Source: Nocardiopsis chromatogenes YIM 90109 (GTDB lineage Bacteria > Actinomycetota > Actinomycetes > Streptosporangiales > Streptosporangiaceae). Taken from it: a DNA stretch of 40,607 bases. The stretch is taken from assembly GCF_000341185.1 (NCBI RefSeq), contig NZ_ANBH01000098.1, positions 1 to 40,607 on the forward strand, given 5' to 3'. The position numbers and the translations under genes were made by a program. Under the pieces are notes generated by a model that ran no database searches, was not told the DNA's origin, and saw nothing but the letters and a program-made list of their open reading frames with translations. The number at the start of each line of letters is the position of its first letter. Within the stretch, counting starts at the first letter, position 1. This document shows positions 17,619 to 26,611 of the stretch, piece after piece.

Positions 17619-18400
17619 GCCGCCGCTGCGAAGACGAAGGTCGCGGCCATGCCGAGGAACAGAGCGCCGACCAGGGCCGTCGCCTCGACCATCCACCCCT
17701 TGAGCAGCCACAGGTCCGGTGCGCCCACGGTGGTCCCCGGGGCCGGGTGGAACAGGTCCCGCCGGTAGTGGGCCGCGAGGTCGGCGACGTACCGGACGTC
17801 CTTCTCCCGGTTCACCGTGGTGGATCCGATCCGCAGCAGGTAGGGGGCCACGGGGCGGCCGTAGGCGTCGCGCGAATCGCCGGCCCCCGCCTCTCGGCAG
17901 GTGGCGAAGTCGGGCAGGTGCTCGAAGGGCCGGTCGGTGAAGAGTTCGAGGACGGGGCGCATGGCGGTGGTGTACCGGCCCGCGCGGAAGGGCCCTTCAC
18001 GGGACACGGCGAGGCGGACCGCCTCCCACGGCACCCGGGTGGTGCGGCCCCGCCGCCACAGCTTCGTGTGCTCGGTGATCTCCAGGCCGGAGGGGCCGAC
18101 GGAGACCGAGCAGCGCGCGAGCACGCTGGGAAGGGCCGCCATGAAGCCCACGAGCAGGCCGATACCGACGAGGGCCAGGCAGACGAGCGCGAGTATCGCG
18201 GGGAGCGGTGCCTGCCAGGGCGCAAGCAGCGCGGCCCTGGCGCCGGGGTCGTCTTCCGTGACGGATAGGAGCAGGCCTGAATTTCCCACCGCGAACCAGA
18301 TGAACACGACGGCGATGCCGATCCGCCTCGCCTTGGCCCGTCCGAAAGGCACGGCTTGGGGAGGCGCGTGGCGAGGGGGATGGGGCATGTGGCCGTGCAT
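17615..18400 (-). CDS. Membrane protein with a PH-like cytosolic domain, single-copy form
   Basis: 261 aa from the ATG at 18400 (MHGHMPHPPRH), 278 aa if begun at 18451. Two membrane helices (ARRIGIAVVFIWFAVGNSGL and ILALVCLALVGIGLLVGFM) precede a soluble part, and a last hydrophobic stretch (ATALVGALFLGMAATFVFA) ends the chain. The soluble part has GLEITEHTKLWRRGRTTRVPWEAVRLAV, similar in pattern to bacterial PH-like domains (a Trp-x-x-Val/Ile strand after a basic hairpin), then RPVLELFTDRP and PYLLRIGSTTV. The family is repeated here: a decayed copy overlaps its stop by 4 bp and a double-domain copy lies upstream. Function unknown; PH-like assignment is my inference. Confidence 0.7.
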   Translation of the reverse strand: MHGHMPHPPRHAPPQAVPFGRAKARRIGIAVVFIWFAVGNSGLLLSVTEDDPGARAALLAPWQAPLPAILALVCLALVGIGLLVGFMAALPSVLARCSVSVGPSGLEITEHTKLWRRGRTTRVPWEAVRLAVSREGPFRAGRYTTAMRPVLELFTDRPFEHLPDFATCREAGAGDSRDAYGRPVAPYLLRIGSTTVNREKDVRYVADLAAHYRRDLFHPAPGTTVGAPDLWLLKGWMVEATALVGALFLGMAATFVFAAAA

Positions 18401-18522
18401 GGGGTCCCTACGGGTGTCGTGTTCGGCTGCGGAGCGGCCGGGCAGAGGCATGGGCAGGGCCGGGCCGAGGGCCGGGCGCTCCGCTCAGAAGGTTCCCAAT
18501 GGTCGGAGGTTTGGACAACGGT

Positions 18523-18540
18523 TTTCGACCACCGTCGAAA
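18523..18540. promoter_or_regulatory. Short perfect inverted repeat between the two membrane genes
   Basis: TTTCGAC-CACC-GTCGAAA, a 7-bp stem with a 4-base loop, in an AT-richer patch 120 bp upstream of the single-copy gene and 52 bp after the end of the double-copy gene. It may be an operator for the former or a terminator for the latter. Confidence 0.4.
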
Positions 18541-18592
18541 GGCACAGCATGGCGGCGGTGCGGGACGTCGGGCCCCCGGTCGCAAAGGGGCT

Positions 18593-20098
18593 CTACCGGG
18601 TCGAACGCCCCTCTCCGCCCCACAGGTCGTCGAAGCCGTGGCACAGATCGGGGCGGAAGGCGTGCAGCGCGGCGCGAAGCTGCGTCGCCGGGACCCGGGC
18701 CGGTCGGGGGCCGCTGCCCAGAAGCGCTTCGCGCAGCGGCGGGCCGGTCTCCGGAGGGCCGGTCGGGGAGAGGATCCGCAGCCGGTACGCGGGGAAGGAG
18801 ACCCGTTCCGCCATGGCGGCCGAGTCCGGTTCCTCCTGCAGCCCGCAGGTCAGCTTGAGGCCGGTCCCGGGCACGCCCCAGGGGTGCAGCGGGTCGCCGC
18901 CGTGCAGGAAGACGTCGACGACCTCGGTCTTGAGGTCCTCCCGGACCGAGGTCCGGTCGGCGCGGTCGCGCGTGACGACCGCCTGGACGCGTTCCCACTC
19001 GACGGCGGTCGTCACCGTGGCCCGGAGGTGCATCGGCTTCTTGCGGACGAACTCCAGCCCGCCCTCGCCGACGCGGATGGCGAGGGGCGCGGTGGACCTG
19101 GGGAGCGTCCACAGCGATACCCCGAGGAGGAGGGCGCAGCCGATGCACGGGACGACCAGGACGAGCGCGAGGAGCCCGGCGGGCAGGGTCCCCCACCCGA
19201 ACGGGTTGGACATCAGGGAGACGCTCCCGGCGACCACGGCCGCCGCCAGCACGATGACGCCCAGCATCGTCAGGACGCGGGCCCGGTAGTCGACGGTGAC
19301 CGGGGGACCGGTCACCGGACGGCCGGGGCCGCCATGGGGTGGGGCGGGTTCCGTGGGCTGGCCTGCGGCCCGCTTCGTGGCCCGCTCCGACGGCTCGTCG
19401 GTGCCGGTGGACTCGGGGACGGAACCGGGAACGGCTTCGGGAACGAACCACTGCTCGGCGCGGAGCCCCTGAGGGAAGAGGCCGGGGCGGGCCGAGCCCA
19501 GGATCGGGGCGAGCGCCCGTACCGCCTCCTCGTACTTCGCGCCGTTGCCGCCGAAGCGCACCCGGTACGCGGGGGCGGGCACCTCGTCCACGTCGATCTC
19601 GTCGTCGGGGACGCGCTTGGGCCGCGCGGCGTTCGGCAGCCCGGAGACGCCATGGCGGACGTAGACGTCCAGCACCGGGCGCCGCACGGTGCCGCCCTCC
19701 GCGCCCTTGCGGTAGTTCACCGTGCGCGCGCTGATCGCCCGGATGTCGTCCCAGGCCAGGACGGCGTGGCCGCCGCGTGCCCACCAGCGCCGCCGCTCGG
19801 TGACGGCGATCCCGGCGGGAAGGACCTCGACCTCCAGGCGGGTGTGCCGGTACGGCACCCGATAGGCGGCGTAGACCAGCCCGGCGGTCACCGTGAGGAC
19901 CAGGACGCGGTGGAACAGGTACCCGTCCTGCCACAGGGCGGCGACGCCCTGCAGGCGCAGCGTGGCGGCCGTGCCGGAGGACAGGCCGTAGACGATCGCG
20001 GCGACGGCCGCCGTCAGCGCCGTGAAGCCGACGAGGCCGCCGCGGCCGTCACGGATCTCGATCCGGGGTGCGGAGCCCCGGGCGGGGGAGGAGGCCAT
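18593..20098 (-). CDS. Membrane protein with two tandem copies of the same TM/PH-like module
   Basis: 501 aa made of two similar halves. Each has two membrane helices (about 22-44 and 63-80; then about 275-297 and 303-328) followed by a soluble module: first LEVEVLPAGIAVTERRRWWARGG with VLAWDDIRAISA, RRPVLDVYVRHG and PAYRVRFGG; second LAIRVGEGGLEFVRKK with AVEWERVQAVVT, EVVDVFLHGG and PAYRLRILS. The single-copy gene downstream carries the same order of motifs, so this looks like an internal duplication or fusion. The soluble modules lie on the same membrane side. Function unknown. Confidence 0.72.
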   Translation of the reverse strand: MASSPARGSAPRIEIRDGRGGLVGFTALTAAVAAIVYGLSSGTAATLRLQGVAALWQDGYLFHRVLVLTVTAGLVYAAYRVPYRHTRLEVEVLPAGIAVTERRRWWARGGHAVLAWDDIRAISARTVNYRKGAEGGTVRRPVLDVYVRHGVSGLPNAARPKRVPDDEIDVDEVPAPAYRVRFGGNGAKYEEAVRALAPILGSARPGLFPQGLRAEQWFVPEAVPGSVPESTGTDEPSERATKRAAGQPTEPAPPHGGPGRPVTGPPVTVDYRARVLTMLGVIVLAAAVVAGSVSLMSNPFGWGTLPAGLLALVLVVPCIGCALLLGVSLWTLPRSTAPLAIRVGEGGLEFVRKKPMHLRATVTTAVEWERVQAVVTRDRADRTSVREDLKTEVVDVFLHGGDPLHPWGVPGTGLKLTCGLQEEPDSAAMAERVSFPAYRLRILSPTGPPETGPPLREALLGSGPRPARVPATQLRAALHAFRPDLCHGFDDLWGGEGRSTR

Positions 20099-20135
20099 GG
20101 CGTAAGGATCCCAGAGGGCTCCGTGAGCGGGCCCG

Positions 20136-20609
20136 TCAGCCGTCCAGGAGCTCGGTGAAGTGGAAGGCGGGGATGAACATCCCCGAGGAGAGGTAGAAGC
20201 GGTGCGCGGGGTGGCGGTCGGTCCCCGAGTCCAGGTGGAGCTGTGTGCAGCCGTGGGCGCGGGCCTCGGCGCGCACCCAGTCCATCAGCAGGCGGCCGAG
20301 GCCGGTGCCGCGGGCGTCGGCCATGGTGACCAGGTCGTCCACGTAGAGGTAGCGGCCCCACGCGAGTGAGGTTCCGGTGCGGAACCCGGCGACGGCCCGC
20401 GCGGGCCGGTCGGGGCCGTCTTGGCCGTCCGGGTCGTCCGGGGCGTCGAAGACCCCGGCCAGCCGGTAGCCGTCGGGGCGCATGTCCTCGTCGACCGTCT
20501 TGGTGAACGCGTCCACGTCGGGTAGGGAAGGGCGCAGCTCCAGGAGCGCGGGGTGGGCGAGGTGCGTGCGTCCGGCCGGGATCTCCCGGACGAAGGGGGC
20601 GTTGGTCAT
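20136..20609 (-). CDS. GNAT-family N-acetyltransferase
   Basis: 157 aa from the ATG at 20609. The acetyl-CoA loop DARGTGLGRLLMDWV is preceded by the beta strand YLYVDDLVTM, and the C-terminal part LDSGTDRHPAHRFYLSSGM completes a standard GNAT fold. Enzymes of this type transfer the acetyl group of acetyl-CoA to an amine. The substrate is not predictable. It stands alone between the double-module membrane gene and a long non-coding stretch. Confidence 0.85.
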   Translation of the reverse strand: MTNAPFVREIPAGRTHLAHPALLELRPSLPDVDAFTKTVDEDMRPDGYRLAGVFDAPDDPDGQDGPDRPARAVAGFRTGTSLAWGRYLYVDDLVTMADARGTGLGRLLMDWVRAEARAHGCTQLHLDSGTDRHPAHRFYLSSGMFIPAFHFTELLDG

Positions 20610-21423
20610 GGCCGCCAGCTTATGCCCGCGCAGGGGACGGGTTCGGGGCAAGCGGCGACGGAAGATCAGGTGCCCCGTTTAGGCCCCGTCCGGGCGGCGG
20701 TCCGCCGGGGTGCGAGGGAGAGGGTATCCCGTTTCGGGTTTATCGGAGGCTCGGAAGCAGCGCCCGGCCCTCGGCTGAGGCCTCTTCCTGCGGGGAGAAG
20801 TCTGCTCCGAACCCGGTCGGCGGGACCCGGTCTCCGTCCCCGCGGCGCGTTCACGCAGCCCATCGGGGTACTTCCCCGGCCCTGGCAGGTCCTTCATCCT
20901 TCCCGTGCCGGAGAGCCTCCCTCACACCCGGCACGAAACAAGGGCGGTGACGGAGTGAGCGGGGCGGTTCCCCGATCCTGCCTGCCGGGCGGCGGGTCTC
21001 TCGCGGTCGGGGAATGCGGCACAGCAGGTATCCCACTCACGGGCTCCGGCCGGGCGGACGGCCGGGGCCCCTGAGCGGCGTACCTGCCGGGTCCGTCGGC
21101 GTCGTGCCTTCCGGACCGCGAGGAGGCCTCCGTTCGGCCCGTATGGCCGGGGTGCGCCCGGTCGTGCCGGTGCCCTTCTCCGCTCCGGGGTGCGGTGATC
21201 TTCCTCCTATTCGCTTGAGGCCACAGGTCTGACCTGGGGCGGAACCCGGAGGGTCGCGAGTCCGTCATGTCCTGTGGGGGTGGAACATGTCCGACAGGGG
21301 ATGACATCCGTCATCCCCGCCGCACAGCGGTCCGTCACGTCCGGCCGGTGACAGTGGCGCCTACCTGCCGACCCCCACACGGCGGGAACCTGGATGCGGC
21401 GGAGCGACGAGGAAGGACGGAAC
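20610..21423. other. 814-bp region without a supported gene
   Basis: Open frames here are short, Arg/Pro-rich and conflict with each other, so I accept none. The stretch holds a GTGCCGG/CCGGCAC inverted repeat near 20905-20934 and, close to the next gene, a cluster of TCCGTCA repeats with a 9-bp hairpin (21261-21342). No tRNA or known small-RNA signature was seen. Confidence 0.45.
21261..21342 (+). promoter_or_regulatory. Three TCCGTCAYSYCC repeats upstream of the CPBP protease gene
   Basis: TCCGTCATGTCC (21261), TCCGTCATCCCC (21307) and TCCGTCACGTCC (21331) are direct repeats. The middle copy is part of a perfect inverted repeat with 9-bp arms, GGGGATGAC (21297-21305) and GTCATCCCC (21310-21318), and a 4-base loop. 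The cluster ends 81 bases before the ATG. This is the layout of a multi-site operator. Confidence 0.5.
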
Positions 21424-22698
21424 ATGAACGAGCCGACGGAGCAGGGAGCGGGCGGGGGCGGGACGCCGCCCGGCGGGCCGGTCCCGCCGGACGGGGGCCG
21501 CCCCGGGGCCGTGCCTCCGGGCGGCCCGCCGCACCCTGACCAGGCCGTCCCACCTGCGGACGGTCCGGCGTTCTCCGGTGAGGCCGTTCCCCCGGCGGGG
21601 GGTCCGCCGCCGGGCGGGCCCGTTCCTCCGGGAGGGGCGCCGTCCTCGGGTGGGGACGTTCCTTCCGCAGGAGGCCCGCCCCCGGGCGGGGCCCCGCAGC
21701 CGGGCGGGTACCCTCCGTACGGCGCCGGAGGCGGTGCCCAGTGGGGCCACCCGGACGCCTACGGTGCCTCCGCCGTCGTCGCGCCCCCTCCGCCCGCGGT
21801 GGATCCGGTCCCCGAGGGGGAGCCCTACCACCTGCTCGCCCGCACCGCCCGGAACCGGTGGTGGCGGCCGGTCGTCGGCTCGCTGTTCGTGCTGGGCATC
21901 GGCGCGGTGTTCACCCTCGGGCTGGGACTGGTGCTGGGCATCGTGGCCTACGCGTCCGGCGTGGACATGTCCGACCCCGAGGCCCTGTACACCGAGATGC
22001 CGCTCCTCACCTTGGTGACCACCGCGCTGGGCCTGGCGCTGACCCTCCCGCTGGTGCTGTTCGCCGTCCGGTTCATCCAGCGGCGCCCCGTGGGCTCGGC
22101 CTCCTCGGTCACCGGCCGGCTGCGGTGGGGCTGGATGGGGCTGTGCGCCGCGGTCGCGCTCGGAGCCATGCTGGCGGGCTGGGCGGTCTCGATCACCTAC
22201 TACCTGCTCTCCGGCCAGGGCCTGGGCGAGTTCGAGACCGACTGGGCCGGGTGGGGGGCCTTCCTCCCGGCGGCGGCCGTGATCGTGGTCCTCATCCCCT
22301 TCCAGGCGGCCGCCGAGGAGTACGTCTTCCGCGGCTGGCTGATGCAGGCCTTCGGCGCGTTCATGCGCACCCCCTGGCCCGGCGCGGTCGTCAGCTCCCT
22401 GATCTTCATGTCCCTGCACGGCTACCGGGACTGGGGCATGGTCTGGGTGTTCCTGTTCGGCCTGGGCCTGGCCTACGTGACCATCCGCACCGGCGGCCTG
22501 GAGGCGGCCATCGGGCTGCACGTGGTGCACAACGTCGGCGGCTTCCTGATCGCCGCCGCCGCGGGCGAGACCGCCGGACCGCTGGACCAGGGCTCCGTCT
22601 CCTGGGAGATCATGCTCGGGCCGGGCGTGGAGCTGCTCGTCTTCCTGGCCGTCGTCATCCCGCTGGCCAAGAGGAAGGGCCTGGCCACCCGCTCGTGA
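21424..22698 (+). CDS. CPBP-family intramembrane metalloprotease
   Basis: 424 aa; GAGGAAGG precedes the ATG. The first about 125 residues are a Pro/Gly-rich disordered cytosolic tail. Several membrane helices follow, with the CPBP (Abi) motifs: AAEEYVFRG (Glu298, Glu299, Arg303), FMSLHG (His332) and LHVVHN (His366, Asn370). These are the metal-binding and catalytic residues of the Rce1/CAAX-type fold. Bacterial members cleave or mature membrane peptides and some give bacteriocin immunity; the substrate here is unknown. It stands alone, ending in a strong hairpin shared with the convergent gene, and has a candidate operator cluster upstream. Confidence 0.88.
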   Translation: MNEPTEQGAGGGGTPPGGPVPPDGGRPGAVPPGGPPHPDQAVPPADGPAFSGEAVPPAGGPPPGGPVPPGGAPSSGGDVPSAGGPPPGGAPQPGGYPPYGAGGGAQWGHPDAYGASAVVAPPPPAVDPVPEGEPYHLLARTARNRWWRPVVGSLFVLGIGAVFTLGLGLVLGIVAYASGVDMSDPEALYTEMPLLTLVTTALGLALTLPLVLFAVRFIQRRPVGSASSVTGRLRWGWMGLCAAVALGAMLAGWAVSITYYLLSGQGLGEFETDWAGWGAFLPAAAVIVVLIPFQAAAEEYVFRGWLMQAFGAFMRTPWPGAVVSSLIFMSLHGYRDWGMVWVFLFGLGLAYVTIRTGGLEAAIGLHVVHNVGGFLIAAAAGETAGPLDQGSVSWEIMLGPGVELLVFLAVVIPLAKRKGLATRS

Positions 22699-22746
22699 GC
22701 GCCGCTCCGCGCGGCGGCATCCGGGAGCGCGCGGAGAGCACGGGAA

Positions 22747-22775
22747 GAGGCAGGGCGGCCGGACCGCCCTGCCTC
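22747..22775. terminator. Bidirectional hairpin terminator
   Basis: A perfect 12-bp stem GAGGCAGGGCGG / CCGCCCTGCCTC with a 5-base loop sits between the ends of the converging CPBP protease and small secreted protein genes. Confidence 0.8.
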
Positions 22776-22797
22776 GCCGTCGCCCCGGGGTCCGGGG

Positions 22798-23010
22798 TCA
22801 GCCGCCGTGCGTGACGCCGATCTTCTGGCAGGCGTTGTACTCGCCCGAGGGCGAGAGCACGTTGACCGGGCCCTCCCAGTTCCAGGGCAGCGCGGTGCAG
22901 GGCAGGACGTCCCCGTTGACCAGCGCGTAGTCGTCGGCGGCGGCGGGCGCGGCGGCGGCCAGGGCCCCCGCGGCCCCCGCGATCGCCGCCACGGCGAGAA
23001 GCTTCTTCAC
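22798..23010 (-). CDS. Small secreted protein with two cysteines
   Basis: 70 aa from the GTG at 23010, which has AAGGAG seven bases upstream. A Sec signal peptide (VKKLLAVAAIAGAAGALAAA, cleavage after about APAAA) leaves a mature part of about 44 residues with two Cys, in VLPCTAL and NACQKIG, likely one disulfide. A second in-frame GTG at 23061 has an even better site (AAAGGAGG, five bases) and would add 17 basic residues (87 aa). The size and cysteine pair recall small actinomycete surface proteins such as chaplins, but the core motif is not clear enough to name it. Promoter region: an AT-rich TACTT-A-AAGTA repeat near 23084. Confidence 0.78.
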   Translation of the reverse strand: MKKLLAVAAIAGAAGALAAAAPAAADDYALVNGDVLPCTALPWNWEGPVNVLSPSGEYNACQKIGVTHGG

Positions 23011-23223
23011 GTCGGTTCTCCTTGGTCGGATCAGCGGCCGAGGTCGGGTTCGGGACGGCACCCGAACCTCCTTTCGGTCACTACTTAAAGTAAGCAATCA
23101 ATCGCGGAAAGTCAGGGAATGGCGGAGGGGTCGGCGTGTCCGCACCTGCGGACGTGAAAACGGCCGCCGACGGCCGTGCGGTGTCGGCGACCGGAAGTCG
23201 CGCTCGGGCGTCGGGGCCCGGGG

Positions 23224-23496
23224 TCAGCGCTCGTGGCGCAGGCGCTGCCGGACCCAGTAGACGTTGAGGCAGGCCCCCAGGAACCCGGCGCCGAACACCA
23301 CCGCCAGCGGCGTGTGGTGGGCCCACACCGCCGCGAGCGCCGTCGCGGTGAGCAGCACCGCCGCCCCGAACCAGGCCAGGACCAGCCGGAACGCCAGCGC
23401 GCTCGCCGGGCGCTCGTGGCTGCCCAGGGCACCCTTGAGGCGACCGGGACGGCCGCGCCGCCCGAACCCGCCGGGCGCCGTGCCCGCGTCGGTCAT
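23224..23496 (-). CDS. Small two-helix membrane protein (DUF6343-like)
   Basis: 90 aa with a GGAGGTG ribosome site. A basic Gly-rich N-terminus is followed by two membrane helices (about 37-58 and 62-80) and a basic end (RQRLRHER). Size, layout and the ALAFRLVLAWFG segment recall the DUF6343 group of actinomycetes, an assignment I hold loosely. It follows purL on the same strand, beyond the purL terminator. Function unknown. Confidence 0.7.
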   Translation of the reverse strand: MTDAGTAPGGFGRRGRPGRLKGALGSHERPASALAFRLVLAWFGAAVLLTATALAAVWAHHTPLAVVFGAGFLGACLNVYWVRQRLRHER

Positions 23497-23617
23497 CGTG
23501 CACCTCCGAAGCGAAGCCCGGCCTCGGCCGGGAAGGGGGCTGAGCCGTGCGCCGCCGGGCGGCGGACCCGGTCCTCCTCCCAGGCTACGCCCGGCCCGGC
23601 GACGCGCCGAGGGCCCA

Positions 23618-23642
23618 GCGGGCGGCCGGTCCGGCCGCCCGC
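23618..23642 (-). terminator. purL terminator
   Basis: A 25-base near-perfect palindrome: 12-base arms GCGGGCGGCCGG and CCGGCCGCCCGC around one base, starting 15 bases after the purL stop. The hairpin is very GC-rich with no T tract, the usual actinomycete form. Confidence 0.75.
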
Positions 23643-23656
23643 GGGACCGCTGTGCG

Positions 23657-25966
23657 CTACTCGGCGTCGAAGATCTCCGGAAGCGTGGAGGCGTGCGCCG
23701 TACGCAGCTCCTCGACGGGGATCTCGAACCCGCCGCCGTCGAAGGACACCGCCAGCGCCCCCCCGCCGACCGTGCCGATCCGCGCCGCCGGAACCCCGTG
23801 CCGCGAGCACAGCTCCCCGAAGGCGTCCTCGGCGTCCGGGCGCACCGCCACCACGGCCCGCGCCGTCGACTCGCTGAACAGCGCGGTGAACGCGCCCTGC
23901 ACGCCGCCCTCCAGGCGCACCGAGCAGCCCGCGCCGCCGCGCATCGACGATTCGGCCAGCGCCACCGCCAGCCCGCCGTCGGACAGGTCGTGCGCGGCCG
24001 CCGCCACCCCGTACTCGGCGGCCGAGGCCAGCACCTCGCCCAGGGCGCGCTCGGCCTCCAGGTCCACCCGCGGCGGCAGCCCGCCCAGGTGGCCGTGGAC
24101 CGTGCCCGCCCAGGCCGACCCGCCCAGCTCGTCGCGGGTCTCGCCGAGCAGGTACAGCGCGGCGCCGTCGTCGGCGGCGCGGAACGCCGAGGTGAGCCGG
24201 TCGTGCACGTCCCCGATCACCCCGAGCACCCCGATCACCGGCGTCGGGTCGATGGCGCTGTCCCCGGTCTGGTTGTAGAAGCTGACGTTGCCGCCGGTGA
24301 CCGGGGTGCCCATGTCCCGGCAGGCCTCGGCCAGCCCGCGGGTGGACTCGGCGAACTGCCACATCACCCCCGGATCCTCCGGCGAGCCGTAGTTCAGGCA
24401 GTTGGTCACCGCGATCGGGCGCGCCCCGGTGGCGGCCACGTTCCGGTAGGCCTCGGCGAAGGCGGCGCGGGTGCCGGTGTAGGGGTCGAGCCGGGTGAAG
24501 CGGCCGTTGCCGTCGGTGGACAGCGCGATCCCGCGGTCGGAGTCGTCGGCGATGCGGATCATGCCGCCGTCGGCGGGCGCCCCCAGCACCGTGTTCCCCA
24601 TGACGTAGGAGTCGTACTGCTGAGTGACCCACGTCGGGTCGCACACCCCCGGCGCCGCCAGCACCGACACGACCTGCTCGCGCAGCCCCTCGGCGTCCTT
24701 GGGGCGGTCCAGCCGGTCCGGGGTGTCGGCCTGCAGCGCGTCCTGCTCGGCGGGGCGGGCGTAGGGGCGGTGGTAGACCGGCCCCTCGTCGGCGGCGGTG
24801 CGCGGCGGCAGGTCGACGATGGTCTCGCCGTGCCAGGTCATCACCAGGCGCCCGCCGCGCTCGGCCTCCTCCGGCGCCACGTCGGTGACCTCGCCGATCA
24901 CCGCGGCCTCGATGTTCCACTTGCCGCAGGTGGCCAGGAACGCCTCCAGCCGGGCGGGCTCCACGACCGCCATCATGCGCTCCTGGGACTCGCTCATCAG
25001 GATCTCTTCGGGCGTGAGCGTGGAGTCGCGCAGCGGCACCCGGTCCAGTTCGATGCGCATGCCCCCGGTGCCGCCCGCGGCCAGCTCGGTCGTGGCGCAC
25101 GAGACCCCGGCCGCGCCCAGGTCCTGGATGCCGACGACCAGGTCCTCGGCGAACAGCTCCAGGCTGCACTCGATGAGCAGCTTCTCCAGGAACGGGTCGC
25201 CGACCTGCACGCTGGGCCGCTTGGCCTGGCTCTCGTCGTCGAAGGTGGCGCTGGCCAGCACCGAGGCGCCGCCGATGCCGTCCGGGCCGGTGGTGGCGCC
25301 GAACAGCACCACCTTGTTGCCGGGGCCGGGCGCCTGGGCGAGCTTGATGTCCTCGTGCCGCATCACGCCCACGCACAGGGCGTTGACCAGCGGGTTTGCC
25401 GCGTAGCCCGGGCCGAAGCCCAGCTCGCCGCCGATGTTGGGCAGCCCCAGGCAGTTGCCGTAGAAGGAGATGCCGGAGACCACCCCGGGCAGCACGCGGC
25501 GGGTGTCGGGGGCGTCGGCCGGGCCGAACCGCAGCGCGTCCATCACCGCCACCGGGCGGGCGCCCATGGTGAGGATGTCGCGCACGATGCCGCCGACGCC
25601 GGTGGCCGCGCCCTGGTGCGGCTCCACGTAGGAGGGGTGGTTGTGCGACTCGATCTTGAAGGTGACCGCGCGGCCCTCGCCCACGTCCACCACGCCCGCG
25701 TTCTCGCCCATGCCCACCAGCAGGGCGTCGGACTCGGGGGCCATCTCGCCGAACCTCTTCAGGTGCACCCGGGAGCTCTTGTAGGAGCAGTGCTCGCTCC
25801 ACATCACCGAGTAGATCGCCAGCTCGGCCGCTGTCGGGCGGCGGCCGAGGATCTCCCGGACGCGCGCGTACTCGTCGTCGGCCATGCCCAGCTCGGCGTA
25901 GGGCTGAGGGCTGTCCGGCGTGGTCTCGGCGTTGGCCACGGTGTCCATGGCACGGGTGTGGGACAT
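23657..25966 (-). CDS. purL: Phosphoribosylformylglycinamidine synthase subunit PurL
   Basis: 769 aa from the ATG at 25966 ([10 protein letters not shown]), with GGAAG nine bases upstream; the length is that of the small PurL used with separate PurQ and PurS. Clear motifs: [32 protein letters not shown] (nucleotide and Mg binding), [22 protein letters not shown] and [14 protein letters not shown]. It performs the ATP-dependent amidination of FGAR to FGAM in de novo purine synthesis, with PurQ supplying ammonia and PurS bridging the two. purQ lies upstream on the same strand but is separated by a 160-aa hypothetical gene. Confidence 0.97.
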   Translation of the reverse strand: MSHTRAMDTVANAETTPDSPQPYAELGMADDEYARVREILGRRPTAAELAIYSVMWSEHCSYKSSRVHLKRFGEMAPESDALLVGMGENAGVVDVGEGRAVTFKIESHNHPSYVEPHQGAATGVGGIVRDILTMGARPVAVMDALRFGPADAPDTRRVLPGVVSGISFYGNCLGLPNIGGELGFGPGYAANPLVNALCVGVMRHEDIKLAQAPGPGNKVVLFGATTGPDGIGGASVLASATFDDESQAKRPSVQVGDPFLEKLLIECSLELFAEDLVVGIQDLGAAGVSCATTELAAGGTGGMRIELDRVPLRDSTLTPEEILMSESQERMMAVVEPARLEAFLATCGKWNIEAAVIGEVTDVAPEEAERGGRLVMTWHGETIVDLPPRTAADEGPVYHRPYARPAEQDALQADTPDRLDRPKDAEGLREQVVSVLAAPGVCDPTWVTQQYDSYVMGNTVLGAPADGGMIRIADDSDRGIALSTDGNGRFTRLDPYTGTRAAFAEAYRNVAATGARPIAVTNCLNYGSPEDPGVMWQFAESTRGLAEACRDMGTPVTGGNVSFYNQTGDSAIDPTPVIGVLGVIGDVHDRLTSAFRAADDGAALYLLGETRDELGGSAWAGTVHGHLGGLPPRVDLEAERALGEVLASAAEYGVAAAAHDLSDGGLAVALAESSMRGGAGCSVRLEGGVQGAFTALFSESTARAVVAVRPDAEDAFGELCSRHGVPAARIGTVGGGALAVSFDGGGFEIPVEELRTAHASTLPEIFDAE

Positions 25967-26091
25967 GCGGAGATCTTCCGTTCGGTGCGCTGCGGTCGTG
26001 GTGCGCGGTGGTCTGCTGCGGTGCGGGCGGGGCCGCCCGGGGAGAAGGGGCCGGTTCCGGCGCGGTCCGTCCCGGGCCGGCCGGGGCGCGG

Positions 26092-26574
26092 TCAGTAGTG
26101 GGCGAGCACCACCGCCGCGGGGGTCGCGTCGTCCGAGGGGACGGGGCTCGCCATGGCCATCACCGACCCGTCGGAGAGCACGAACTCGTCGGCGGCCACG
26201 TCCTCGGGGTCGGTGCCCTGCGGCACCAGCGGCTCCCACCCGTTGTCGAGCAGGTGCCCGCGCACGGCCTCCAGGGCGTCGTCGGTGCCGACGTCCTCGC
26301 CCTCGGCGGGCTGCAGCCCGACGGTGCGGTAGCACTCGCCGGGCCGTCCGGCCTGGCCGGACCGGCACTGCTGGCCCAGGTCGACGTAGCCGACGGTGGA
26401 GGGCGAGCCGCCGAGCGCCTCCACCGCGGGGGCGTCCTCGGGGGGCGCCTGCTCCTCCGGCGGCGGCGTGTTCAGCGCGTTGAACAGGCCCGCCGCGCCG
26501 GTGGCCACCATCGCGACGATGACCAGCCCGACCATGACGGCCATCGTCCGCCGGGACCGCATCAGCGCCATCAT
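26092..26574 (-). CDS. Membrane-anchored hypothetical protein between purQ and purL
   Basis: 160 aa. One N-terminal membrane helix (about 11-33) is followed by an acidic, Pro-rich linker and an outer domain with two Cys (QQCRSG and GECYRTVG) and a mixed alpha/beta C-terminus ([18 protein letters not shown]). A GGGGGG lies about 10 bases before the start. No family recognised. It sits in the purine gene cluster on the same strand, 37 bp after purQ, so it is probably co-transcribed, but nothing ties an envelope protein to purine synthesis. Confidence 0.72.
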   Translation of the reverse strand: MMALMRSRRTMAVMVGLVIVAMVATGAAGLFNALNTPPPEEQAPPEDAPAVEALGGSPSTVGYVDLGQQCRSGQAGRPGECYRTVGLQPAEGEDVGTDDALEAVRGHLLDNGWEPLVPQGTDPEDVAADEFVLSDGSVMAMASPVPSDDATPAAVVLAHY

Positions 26575-26611
26575 CGAAGGACCGCCCCCCTGCGTTCGCG
26601 TGTCAGCCTGC

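Noticed and set aside
23264-26098. A 944-codon open frame on the plus strand opposite purL
   Set aside because: Shadow of purL; no recognisable domain and biased composition.
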